Part shown: positions 9,176 through 17,514 of the stretch, piece after piece
Position numbering within the stretch: position 1 is the first letter of the stretch
Layout of the letters: every line of letters starts with the position of its first letter
Source of the DNA: Leptolyngbya sp. PCC 6406
GTDB lineage: Bacteria > Cyanobacteriota > Cyanobacteriia > Phormidesmidales > Phormidesmidaceae
DNA: 64,000 nucleotides
Direction of reading: 5' to 3'
Assembly: GCF_000332095.2 (NCBI RefSeq)
Contig: NZ_KI913949.1
Span: 3,374,335-3,438,334, forward strand
Made by a program: the position numbers and the translations under genes
Notes under the pieces: model-generated
Databases searched by the model: none
Seen by the model: the letters and a program-made list of their open reading frames with translations, nothing else
Told to the model about the DNA's origin: nothing

Positions 9176-9967
9176 AGCAACTGACCTAAGTGAGTTGACG
9201 GCGAGCGCCTGTTTAACCTACACGAAGCTGAAAACGATAGAGAAGCCTTGTGGTTTACAAGAGAGCTAGGACGAACCCCAAGGTAATGGTACTCATGAAG
9301 CCTACATACTCGCCCCCGCAGGGGCACTGATTCTCATCAAGAGACATAAGACTGCCTTTCAGCGCTTCGGTAAGCATCCAGAAGCAAGCGATAATAGCAC
9401 TGGAATATGAAGCTTCTGTAAATTAGCCATGTGCAGTATGGTACCCACCTCTGTTCGTAAAACGATCATGCAAGCCGGAAAAGCTTTCCCCATAAGCCTC
9501 CTAGAGATTCTTGCCCACGGGGCAGTGGTCTTCTAGGCCCTGGTAGTGTCTCTAAGCAGACTATGGGCTCTAGAAGAAGACGTGCTATCGATAGAGAATG
9601 TTTCCCCAGCGGATCTCCCAAAGCCCTGATTGACTGACGCAAGTTTTCGGTAGGCGTTTCGGTAGGCGGTTGACATCGCGCCTACACGAACCAAACCTGC
9701 CTGCGCGGGTTTCCTAAAGAACATCCGGCTCTTCCGGCTTAAGTATGGAAAATCGGTCCTCGATGACCTGAAAGCATTGCTATACAAGGCTTTTAGCTTA
9801 AAATAAGTCTTCAAGGCTCTTTTTATGGGGCTAAGGCTTACAAGCATTGGTATGAGAGGGTTTTAGGCATCTTGGGTCTTGGCTTCCCATAGCCAGACCG
9901 GAAGAGCCAAAAAGAATCACATCCTGGGAACCCAGTGTGGCTGAATTCCTGTGAAGTGTACAAGTTT
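9176..9967. other. Long noncoding interval upstream of hpsA
   Basis: About 790 bp between the hpsA start and the end of the next upstream gene. It contains a near-tandem repeat (CGGTAGGCG twice at about 9648-9670) and several CCGGCT/CCGGAA motifs around 9475, 9725 and 9895. A 104-codon frame on the minus strand (9533-9847) is Arg/Ser-rich with no family look, so I do not call it. The interval probably contains the hpsA promoter and a long 5' leader, but I could not pick a promoter with confidence. Confidence 0.45.
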
Positions 9968-11101
9968 TCAATGAGCACTTTTCACGGAAACATACATTTC
10001 ATGTAAATAGTTTATGTATAGCGATTTTTCATATCTCGCCTTTAAAAGGCCAAGGGAATTACGGCCAAAGGTTTCCAGCCTAGGAACATCCTGAACCAAC
10101 TCAACCAACTTGGATAGTACATCATCAAATTCAATATCACAGAGTAAGCCGTTATCATTAAAGAAGCGTTTTTTTGTGAATCCCTTGTCTGACAGGAGGA
10201 GTGCATTACCTGCATACATAGCCTCAAGAACACTCTGTGATGGGTAGTTATCTGGCTCAATAATAGATACAAAAATTCGACTCTTCTCTAGTTCTGAAAG
10301 AATGTTTGACTGGTAGCCAGTTACGACAATACCAGCAGATATTTCCTCTAAAAGAAGACGATTGATTTCAGAGTGCTCTGGACCTTCTCCAAGGATTTTG
10401 ACCTGCCAACCTGAATGATTTTCCAAAAAAGCTTTGACAACCTTGGCAAACAATAGTCCATTTTTTCTTGGAATGAGCCTATGAGCAAATACAATAATAT
10501 TTCCTTTTTTATTAAAAAGTTCGTCTTGATTTATTGTATATTCAATAGGATCGAAGAATGGAATTGGTGCTTTGCCCAATCTAGGTGTTGGGATGAATTT
10601 GGCAGCATTGATATAAACCGAGTCACTGACGGCATTAAAATAGGAATAAGCTTCTAAATAAGCGCTCTTCCGTTTGGACATACTTTCCACATAATCTGGG
10701 CTAGTGATCTCGAAAACTGTTTTTGCCGATGTGTGTTGGCTGATACTTTGAATTAATCGCAAATCAGAATAAAGAAATACATGGACTACCTCTATTCCAT
10801 TGTTTCTTATAATTTCAAGAACTCTGTTCTTGTAAAATAAACTTAAAAGTTTTCTAAGCCCTAAGTATTTTACTATTTTCCCTACTCTCTCGATCTCTCT
10901 TAATTGATATAGCCAGCTATTATCAACGATTATATAATTCTCCAGAAAATTACTGTACTTTGTTGCTGACAAAGCCCTGAAAAAGCGTCTTGTTATTAAG
11001 AACTTGCACTCTATCCCTCTTTTGTTTAATTCATGGGATAGCTTTAGAGCTCTTTTTTCTGCGCCACTAAGAAGATTGGAATCAATGAAAATTGAATACA
11101 T
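9968..11101 (-). CDS. Glycosyltransferase, GT4-like
   Basis: 377 aa with two Rossmann-like halves (GT-B fold). The N-terminal half starts MYSIFIDSNLLSGAEKRALKLSHELNKRG, a pattern typical of sugar transferases that retain configuration. The C-terminal half contains GNIIVFAHRLIPRKNG, the donor-site region VKILGEGPE, and SQSVLEAMYAGNALLLSD, the usual acidic donor-binding motif of family 4. Substrate cannot be read. The gene is noticeably AT-rich compared with its housekeeping neighbours, a sign of transfer or relaxed composition common in glycan loci. It lies 76 bp downstream of the MurA paralogue. Confidence 0.8.
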   Translation of the reverse strand: MYSIFIDSNLLSGAEKRALKLSHELNKRGIECKFLITRRFFRALSATKYSNFLENYIIVDNSWLYQLREIERVGKIVKYLGLRKLLSLFYKNRVLEIIRNNGIEVVHVFLYSDLRLIQSISQHTSAKTVFEITSPDYVESMSKRKSAYLEAYSYFNAVSDSVYINAAKFIPTPRLGKAPIPFFDPIEYTINQDELFNKKGNIIVFAHRLIPRKNGLLFAKVVKAFLENHSGWQVKILGEGPEHSEINRLLLEEISAGIVVTGYQSNILSELEKSRIFVSIIEPDNYPSQSVLEAMYAGNALLLSDKGFTKKRFFNDNGLLCDIEFDDVLSKLVELVQDVPRLETFGRNSLGLLKARYEKSLYINYLHEMYVSVKSAH

Positions 11102-11177
11102 AACTTATTTCCTTTGATCTTTTCTAAGGAGAATCTTATGGCCTAAATTTCTTTGTATCTTGAGTTTCAAGACTGTA

Positions 11178-12476
11178 TCAGTTCAAGGAATAAGATCCAA
11201 GAGTGACTTTTGCTCCAAGCTGAGACAACTTCTTTTCTAAATGATCATAACCCCTTAAAATTTGCCATGCATCATTAATATTGGTAGGGCTGTTGGCAGC
11301 AAAACCTGCAACCATCAATGCTGCACCGGCTCTAAGATCTAAAGCAGTAACCTGAGCTCCATGAATGGGGTGTCCTCCTTCAATTATGAGAAGGTTATTT
11401 TTTACCTTGAAAGCTATACCCATTTTTGCTAGTTCTTCAGCGTAGGCATAACGACCAGGAAACCTCAGATCAATAATGCGACTTTCTCCAAGGGCTACAG
11501 CTCCTAAAACTGCTAATAGGGGTTGCATATCGGAGTTGATACCTGGATATGGTCCTGTACTGATATCTACAGGGTAGCAGTCTCCCCCTCTCACAATAAG
11601 ACGATTTTCCAATCTATAAAAACGAACACCGCTTTCTCTAAGATGAATCAGAGGGACTTCTAAGTGGTTGAATGGAAAATCAAGAATCTCAACATCTCCT
11701 GAGGTAATAGCTGCACCTATAAGCCACGTCAGTGCTTCAATATTGTCAGGAATAACTTCGTGAGTAGTACCTCCTAGCTCAGCCACACCGTCTACCAGAA
11801 TACTTTCTTGTCCGCGAACTTCAATTTTTGCTCCAAGGGAACGAAGAAACCTCACGAGATCAAGGATTTCTGGACGAATATGAGGTCCCCAAATGCGTGT
11901 AGTACCTTCTGCTAAACATGCAGCAATAATGCTATTTTCTGTTGCACCTGTAGACCGAATGGGTAAAAATACATCTGTTCCTCGTAGACGCTTGCCATTC
12001 GGAACTTCAGCACAAAGATAGTTTTCTTCTTCCCATACATTGGCCCCCAATGCTTTAAGTAACATAATATGGATATCATAATTTCTGTCGCCTAACTTGC
12101 ATCCTCCAGGGAGAGGAACCTTGCCCTTACCTGTCCTTGCGGTTAAAGCTCCTAAGATTAAAAGTGTATTGCGAATTGATCTCTTATCCCAAACAAGTTC
12201 TGATTTGGGTATTTCTATCTCTGATATTTCTATTTCGTCATCACCTAAAAGACGACATTTTTTGCCCAGCTTTTCTAGCATCTCAATGTGAAGACGTGCA
12301 TCTAACAATGTGCTTGGATAATTTTTCAGTCGAATAATTGCGGGAGTAAGTAAAGAAGCTGCTAGTAGGCGTAAAGCCGAATTTTTTGCTCCACTTACTC
12401 TCACTTCACCAACTAATTTCGATGGCAAAACCGTGATGCTGCTAGAGCTTTTTATTGCTTCAGGAGTTTTTAGCAT
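11178..12476 (-). CDS. UDP-GlcNAc enolpyruvyl transferase (MurA paralogue)
   Basis: 432 aa. MurA adds enolpyruvate from PEP to UDP-GlcNAc in the cytoplasm. Motifs in order: SGAKNS with Lys31-Asn32, Arg102, PLPGGCKLGDR with the PEP-binding Cys126 and Arg131, NSDMQ with Asp316, and DLRA with Arg382. These match E. coli Lys22-Asn23, Arg91, Cys115, Arg120, Asp305 and Arg397, so the active site looks complete. Divergence appears at RNYDIH, where the family usually has RPxDxH, and at WQILRGYD, where YHIDRGYE is usual. Gene composition is AT-rich like the flanking glycosyltransferases, and it sits among them rather than in a cell-wall cluster. It may supply a modified amino sugar for the glycan, or be a second peptidoglycan MurA; the sequence alone does not decide. 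Confidence 0.85.
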   Translation of the reverse strand: MLKTPEAIKSSSSITVLPSKLVGEVRVSGAKNSALRLLAASLLTPAIIRLKNYPSTLLDARLHIEMLEKLGKKCRLLGDDEIEISEIEIPKSELVWDKRSIRNTLLILGALTARTGKGKVPLPGGCKLGDRNYDIHIMLLKALGANVWEEENYLCAEVPNGKRLRGTDVFLPIRSTGATENSIIAACLAEGTTRIWGPHIRPEILDLVRFLRSLGAKIEVRGQESILVDGVAELGGTTHEVIPDNIEALTWLIGAAITSGDVEILDFPFNHLEVPLIHLRESGVRFYRLENRLIVRGGDCYPVDISTGPYPGINSDMQPLLAVLGAVALGESRIIDLRFPGRYAYAEELAKMGIAFKVKNNLLIIEGGHPIHGAQVTALDLRAGAALMVAGFAANSPTNINDAWQILRGYDHLEKKLSQLGAKVTLGSYSLN

Positions 12477-12554
12477 TGAAATTATACCAACTAAACTTTA
12501 ATCTTGATTACAGAGTACAAAAGATGAACTCACCCAACGAGTTATTATTTTAAT

Positions 12555-13739
12555 TCATGAGTTCATTAATTCCATATATTTAATTGTGGAAGATTCCGCG
12601 TCAAATTCAGATGCTCTCTGCTTTAGAGAAATTTTATCAGGGCTACTGACTAGGGCAATATCGATGACTTGTGAAAGGGCTAATGAATCTCCTACAGGAG
12701 TGAGCCATCCATATTTTCCGTCCGCTAGAATTTCTGCTGGTCCATAGTCACAGTTAGTTGATACAACGGGACATCCGCAGGCTAGAGCCTCAATTAGAAC
12801 AGTCGGTAGAATTTCCCATATTGATGACAAAACCAGCAACGATGCTCGACTCATATAGCTATAAGGATTAGGAAGAAAACCTGGCAAGGAGATGTCTTCA
12901 GTTAGATCCAAACTATCAATTAGCTTCTCAATTTGTGGGCGCATTTTACCATCACCCAGGATTAGTAGCCGAGCTTTTTTCTTGCGTCGAAAATCATGAA
13001 AAGCATGAATTAAAGTTGGATAATCCTTTTGGATTTCTAGTCTGCCCACAGCTAGAATTACAGGTGGCTCTCCTACTTCAAACCAGGGATGATTAATTGG
13101 CTTACCTGACTGCTCAATTAGGTCTTGATTAACAACAGGGTTATAGATGACTCGAATTTTCTCTGGGTTAACTTTTTTCTGTTCCTCAAGTTCTTTAGCA
13201 ATACCCGATGACACTGCAACAACACAATGGGACATAGGATAAAGAAACCGGACTAACAGCGGCATCAAATTTGAGGTGACAGAAATATTGGCTCGACTTT
13301 TAGAAGTGCTTTGTTCTACCTGAAGTAATCTATCGATAGGCAATGTATGCTCTGCCAAGATCATTAAGATTTTCTGGCCGGAGATTAGTTTCGCAAGTAC
13401 CGAACAGGCATTGACACCTGGCAACCGAGAAATAACAATATCAGGCTTGCTTTCTTTAAAGTAGGCTGTCAAATAACGAGTTAACCTGATCAGATACTTA
13501 AGTCTGTGTTCTAATGCTCCTGTACCCAAATCAATAAGCTTGGTTCTTTTGGGAAGCTGGCTAGACAGTGGTCCTGAATTAGATAAAACTACAAGCTCCA
13601 TAGTGGCAAGGGTTTCAGAGGCAATCCTATGCATTAGCCTTAAGTTATTCTTTTGTATTCCCCCTCCCTCACAATCTGACACTAGACAAGCGATTTTTTT
13701 GCTATTCAAATTTTCAATATTATCTTTCTGGGTGTTCAT
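12555..13739 (-). CDS. Glycosyltransferase, family 4
   Basis: 394 aa. After an N-terminal segment with the glycan-binding loop ACLVSDCEGGGIQKN, the C-terminal GT4 domain shows ILAVGRLEIQKDY, RLLILGDGKMRP, and EILPTVLIEALACGCPVVST, including the acidic pair that holds the sugar nucleotide. The closing GPAEILADGKYGWL is typical of GalNAc/Glc transferases of exopolysaccharide loci. It is a cytoplasmic or membrane-associated enzyme with unknown donor and acceptor. It is co-oriented with the MurA paralogue 78 bp downstream and with the GT2 gene upstream, and is AT-rich like them. Confidence 0.85.
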   Translation of the reverse strand: MNTQKDNIENLNSKKIACLVSDCEGGGIQKNNLRLMHRIASETLATMELVVLSNSGPLSSQLPKRTKLIDLGTGALEHRLKYLIRLTRYLTAYFKESKPDIVISRLPGVNACSVLAKLISGQKILMILAEHTLPIDRLLQVEQSTSKSRANISVTSNLMPLLVRFLYPMSHCVVAVSSGIAKELEEQKKVNPEKIRVIYNPVVNQDLIEQSGKPINHPWFEVGEPPVILAVGRLEIQKDYPTLIHAFHDFRRKKKARLLILGDGKMRPQIEKLIDSLDLTEDISLPGFLPNPYSYMSRASLLVLSSIWEILPTVLIEALACGCPVVSTNCDYGPAEILADGKYGWLTPVGDSLALSQVIDIALVSSPDKISLKQRASEFDAESSTIKYMELMNS

Positions 13740-13815
13740 GTTAATGCTTTAAATATCCTGATTAAACAGCAATTTATCAGTTTAGTTTTCTTGGCTTAAA
13801 AAAATACAATCATCC

Positions 13816-14778
13816 TTACCAACGGCGGATATATAGGGGGCTTAATAGGCTGCCCAAGTAAAACTCAAATTTAAATGCGGTGGGGAGATCTATATTGATA
13901 TGACCTTTGTGCTTGAGAATATGGACTGACAATCTCCGTAGATTTCCCAAAAATATTCGCAAGACAATTAGGGGTTTATGCCAACTATTAGCAGTGATGA
14001 GGGCCAGTTGACAAGTGGCTAAGCCACACCCTCGGGCTAGGGTCATCAAATACTCTTTTTCAAATCGTTGTCGAGAAATTTGATGATAGGTTTTGAGGGC
14101 TGGATTATATAGAATTTGCCAGTTGCCCTTATGGATATAGAGCAAGGGCTCATAATCATCTCCCTGAATAAATAAGCCGGGTAGCTTGCCGGTCAAGGCC
14201 GGTTGGGCTGGAACGCAATCAACCCAGGCTTGCCTGCGAATCAGCAGGGAGGCAGCAGGCGGCAACTGTAATTTATCCGGTTCAAAGGCAATAACTTTGG
14301 ACCCATGATCGCGAATGGCTAGAAAGGCTTTCACTTGCTCAAAGCCTTCAGGAGGAGTGGTTTCGTAGCACCCCTCAATACGGCCACTAAAGGCTCCTGC
14401 TTTGGGGTGGCGGCGACTAAAATCCACTGCCTCCGCCACCCAGTTCACTTCAGGTAAATTGTCGTCATCCAGAAAACCGACTAACTCGCTGGTGATGGCC
14501 TGCATTGCAGCTTGGCGGGCAAAAGCGGCCCCTTGGCGAGGCTCAAAAATATAGCGTAGAGGAAAGGCGGAGGGCCACTGAGTCTGCAATTGGCGAACTA
14601 CTTCAGCGGTATTGTCTTGACTATTGTTGTCAATGACAAGAACCTCCCACCGCAGCCCTTCTGTGTTGACTTGGGCTTGCAAACGCTCCAAAACCTGGGG
14701 CAGGCGCTGGGCTCCGTTGTAGGTGGGAATCGCCACTGTGATGTCTAGAGGGGATGGGATCCCTTCGGTCTCAGGCAT
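13816..14778 (-). CDS. hpsE: Glycosyltransferase family 2, HpsE-like
   Basis: 320 aa, GT-A fold. Motifs: TVAIPTYNGAQRLPQVLERL at the N-terminus, VLVIDNNSQDNTAEVV, ARQGAAFARQ, and the metal-binding GFLDDDNLPEVNWV. The RQGAAFARQ plus FLDDDNLP combination and the PPAASLLIRRQAW segment are what I associate with HpsE, a transferase of the hormogonium polysaccharide locus. It is the most upstream gene of the cluster that leads down to the hps operon on the same strand. GT2 family membership is certain; the hpsE name is by resemblance and context. Confidence 0.78.
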   Translation of the reverse strand: MPETEGIPSPLDITVAIPTYNGAQRLPQVLERLQAQVNTEGLRWEVLVIDNNSQDNTAEVVRQLQTQWPSAFPLRYIFEPRQGAAFARQAAMQAITSELVGFLDDDNLPEVNWVAEAVDFSRRHPKAGAFSGRIEGCYETTPPEGFEQVKAFLAIRDHGSKVIAFEPDKLQLPPAASLLIRRQAWVDCVPAQPALTGKLPGLFIQGDDYEPLLYIHKGNWQILYNPALKTYHQISRQRFEKEYLMTLARGCGLATCQLALITANSWHKPLIVLRIFLGNLRRLSVHILKHKGHINIDLPTAFKFEFYLGSLLSPLYIRRW

Positions 14779-14839
14779 GGCTGATGCTCTGGGGATGTTG
14801 TGGGGGTTGGGCTGTGCCTAGGGTGCCCAGGTTTTTGGC

Positions 14840-14905
14840 CAGACCTAACTTAAACCGAACTTAGACCTAACTTAGACTGTTCATGCACAAGATCATGCAC
14901 AAGAT
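14840..14905. repeat. Short tandem direct repeats
   Basis: Two short tandem arrays lie upstream of the hpsE-like gene: ACCTAACTTA/ACCGAACTTAG/ACCTAACTTAG units at about 14844-14876, and CATGCACAAGAT repeated at about 14882-14904. They occupy the 251-bp gap before the LysR gene end and could be regulator-binding or replication-slippage products. No role can be assigned. Confidence 0.5.
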
Positions 14906-15029
14906 TAGGGTGGATTTCACGTTGGCGCTTCCACTCGCAGAGCAGCCACTCTGCCTCTACACCCCAAATCTCTTTTCCAGGGTGGGTTTAGGACATAGGG
15001 GGGAGGGGGATTGTATAGCCTAACGGCAT

Positions 15030-15953
15030 TCAAGAAAGGCTGAGCCTGCCCGATAGGGCTTGGGGGTGAGGGCCAAAGCGCTGTTGCAAAAATTCCGTCA
15101 ATAGCCGCACCTTTGTCGAGAGGTGGCGGTTGACGGGGTACAGCACGCAGACCGCGATCGCAGGAGCGGCATAGGGGGCCAATACCCGCTCTAATCGCCC
15201 CGCCTGGAGATCGGATGCCACAATGAACTGGGGCAGCAGGGTAATCCCCAGTCCCCGCACCGCCGCCTCTCGCAGGGGCTCGCCATTATTGGCACAGAGG
15301 GGACCGCTGATGGTGACTCTGTGGGGGCCATCGGGACCAATCAGAGTCCACTGATTGTCGCTGGTCAGGTGGCCGTAGGACAGGCAGGCGTGGTGGGTGA
15401 GATCGGCGGGGGTGGCGGGAGCCCCCTGGCGAGCCAAGTAGGTGGGAGCCCCACAGAGAATCACCGGAGCGGGACAGAGTTCGTGGACGATCAGGCTGGG
15501 GGCGGTGGGGGGCTGGGCAATCCGTACCGTCACGTCGAAACCTTCGTCGATGGGGTCGATGAAGCGATCGCTGAGACTGAGTTCCACATGGAGGTCGGGG
15601 TACTGAAGCAGAAAATCCGCGATCGCGGGGGCAAGGTGCAGGGTGCCAAAGGTCATGGGGGCATTCACCCGCAACTGGCCCCGAGGCTCGGTTTGCAGGT
15701 GAGATACCGACCGCTCTGCCTCCTCCACATCGGCCAAAATTGCCCCACAGCGTTCGTAAAACGCCTGCCCTGTGGGGGTAGGGGTGACCTTGCGGGTCGT
15801 GCGGTGGAGTAATTGCACTTGGAGATCATCCTCCAAATTCATCACCAGCTTATTCACCGCCGATCGCGATAGGCCCATCTGCCGTGCCGCCGCCGCAAAT
15901 CCCCCAGTTTCCACCACCTGGGTAAAGGCCCGCATACTTTCAAATTTGTCCAT
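15030..15953 (-). CDS. LysR-family transcriptional regulator
   Basis: 307 aa. The N-terminal winged helix-turn-helix at ~1-60 ([37 protein letters not shown]) is classic LysR, followed by the linker helix and the substrate-binding domain ([18 protein letters not shown]). It is transcribed away from the pirin gene with 254 bp between the starts. LysR regulators commonly control a divergent neighbour, so pirin and perhaps the double-CDGSH gene are the likely targets. The region between the starts includes an AT-rich stretch (about 16025-16080) that could hold operator and promoters. The effector is unknown. Confidence 0.92.
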   Translation of the reverse strand: MDKFESMRAFTQVVETGGFAAAARQMGLSRSAVNKLVMNLEDDLQVQLLHRTTRKVTPTPTGQAFYERCGAILADVEEAERSVSHLQTEPRGQLRVNAPMTFGTLHLAPAIADFLLQYPDLHVELSLSDRFIDPIDEGFDVTVRIAQPPTAPSLIVHELCPAPVILCGAPTYLARQGAPATPADLTHHACLSYGHLTSDNQWTLIGPDGPHRVTISGPLCANNGEPLREAAVRGLGITLLPQFIVASDLQAGRLERVLAPYAAPAIAVCVLYPVNRHLSTKVRLLTEFLQQRFGPHPQALSGRLSLS

Positions 15954-16207
15954 CTTTCAAGCTGGTCCATCATCGCCATCGTCCGGGTCCATGGCCTGGG
16001 ATTGTCGTCTTTTTGGAAACAGTCTGTCAATTACATTGGCTATTGTATTTTATTTTAGTTCAATTCATAATAGGGACATCCAATCAAAGCGGGTCTAGGC
16101 AAATTCCCCAAATACTGGGCAGCGTGAGTTTTGACCGTCCAAAACCTCAAAACCCAAAACCTAAAACCCCAAGGGATGTGCCGACCCCAACACCCAGGAG
16201 GTGTCCT

Positions 16208-16939
16208 ATGATTACCCTTCGCCCCGCCCGCGATCGCGGTGCCGCCAACTTTGGTTGGCTGGATGCCCGCCACACCTTTTCCTTTGGCAACTACTACGAC
16301 CCCAACCACATGGGCTTTGGCCCCTTGCGGGTGATCAACGAAGACAAGGTGGCTCCCGGTAAAGGCTTCGCGACCCATGGCCACCGGGATATGGAAATTG
16401 TCACCTATGTCCTGGATGGAGCCTTGGCCCACCAAGACAACATTGGTAATGGAGCTACGATGCGTTACGGCGATGTCCAGCGCATGTCAGCGGGGACCGG
16501 CATTCTCCACAGCGAGTTCAATGCCTCCGACCGCGACCCGGTCCATCTACTGCAAATCTGGCTCCTGCCAGCGGAAAACGGTATCGCCCCTGGCTACGAG
16601 CAAACCTACTTTCCCCTAGAACAAAAGCGGGGCCAACTGCGGCTGGTGGGCTCTCCCGAGGGTCGTGATGGATCCGTTACCATCCACCAGGATGTGAATC
16701 TCTACGCCACCCAACTGACTCCGGGGGAATCTGTGACCCATGAGTTAGGGCGCGATGGCCCCCTAGGCCGGTCTCTAGACCATCGCATTGCCTGGATTCA
16801 GGTGGCGCGGGGGGCAGTGACCCTCAACGGCCAATCCCTCACCGCTGGGGACGGAGCCGCCATCAGTCAGGAATCAGAGGTGACCCTCACGGGCGTCAGT
16901 GATGACAGCGAAGTGTTGCTGTTTGATATGGCCCCGTAA
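16208..16939 (+). CDS. Pirin family protein
   Basis: 243 aa, bicupin. The start ATG at 16208 has a perfect AGGAGG at 16196-16201, six bases upstream; the open frame extends upstream but without family similarity. The N-terminal cupin contains [21 protein letters not shown], the metal ligands THGHRDMEI (two His), and [10 protein letters not shown] (His and Glu). Pirins bind iron, and some act as quercetin dioxygenases or redox sensors. The regulator reads divergently, and a CDGSH iron-sulfur protein follows 128 bp later, so an oxidative or redox response is a reasonable inference. Confidence 0.93.
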   Translation: MITLRPARDRGAANFGWLDARHTFSFGNYYDPNHMGFGPLRVINEDKVAPGKGFATHGHRDMEIVTYVLDGALAHQDNIGNGATMRYGDVQRMSAGTGILHSEFNASDRDPVHLLQIWLLPAENGIAPGYEQTYFPLEQKRGQLRLVGSPEGRDGSVTIHQDVNLYATQLTPGESVTHELGRDGPLGRSLDHRIAWIQVARGAVTLNGQSLTAGDGAAISQESEVTLTGVSDDSEVLLFDMAP

Positions 16940-17067
16940 TCGGGTTTCATCCCTGGTTTCTGGCCCCTATGCCCGGTCCCTGTCTTGGGGACCGGGTGAC
17001 TACTGGGTCTAGCCAGCTTAGACCCACCCATTCGCTGAACCAATACTCAATCTGGAGAACACGATCT

Positions 17068-17304
17068 ATGAGTGACCCCACTATTGCTGACAACAAGCCC
17101 GCCGTTATGGCCCTAGAACCAGGCAACTACTGGTACTGCACCTGCGGCAACTCTGCCAACCAGCCCTTCTGCGACGGAGCCCATCAAGATACGGGTTTCA
17201 CCCCCATTAAGTTCACCCTAGAGGAGCAAAAGCAAGTGGCTCTCTGCCAGTGCAAGCACACAGGCAATGCCCCCTTCTGCGACGGCAGCCACGCCAAGTT
17301 GTAG
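17068..17304 (+). CDS. Double CDGSH iron-sulfur protein
   Basis: 78 aa from ATG 17068 (MSDPTIADN). It holds two complete CDGSH-type motifs: CTCGNSANQPFCDGAH and CQCKHTGNAPFCDGSH. Each has the three Cys and one His that ligate a [2Fe-2S] cluster, so the protein should carry two clusters, as in the mitochondrial MiNT/CISD3 class and its bacterial relatives. There is no membrane segment or signal. Co-oriented with pirin. The cluster-binding assignment follows directly from the motifs; the role (electron or cluster transfer, redox sensing) is inferred. Confidence 0.92.
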   Translation: MSDPTIADNKPAVMALEPGNYWYCTCGNSANQPFCDGAHQDTGFTPIKFTLEEQKQVALCQCKHTGNAPFCDGSHAKL

Positions 17305-17314
17305 AAGGGGTTTA

Positions 17315-17354
17315 GGGCAGGGTGGGTACTATCTATACTGTACCCACCCTGCCC
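17315..17354. terminator. Perfect 15-bp hairpin after the CDGSH gene
   Basis: Arms 17315-17329 and 17340-17354 are exact reverse complements (GGGCAGGGTGGGTAC), with a 10-base loop. It lies 10 bp past the stop codon of the CDGSH gene. There is no T-run after it, so factor-independent termination is uncertain; it may instead stabilise the transcript 3' end. The GGGTGGG/CCCACCC arms resemble other dispersed palindromes in the window (20945-20972). Confidence 0.7.
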
Positions 17355-17514
17355 ATAGCGCCCCATGGGTCAGGAGACAGCCTGTATGCTGGTTCTAAGT
17401 TATTTTTCGGATCCTCCTGATTCCCATCGGCTGGCGTATGATGGCGACGGCAGCACCTCTAATTAAGATTCCCATCTGGCTGCTTCCTTTTTTGACGTAA
17501 CCCTCCGAGATGCC

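Noticed and set aside
9533-9847. 104-codon minus-strand reading frame upstream of hpsA
   Set aside because: Arg/Ser-rich without hydrophobic core or recognisable family, inside a repeat-rich gap; likely chance.
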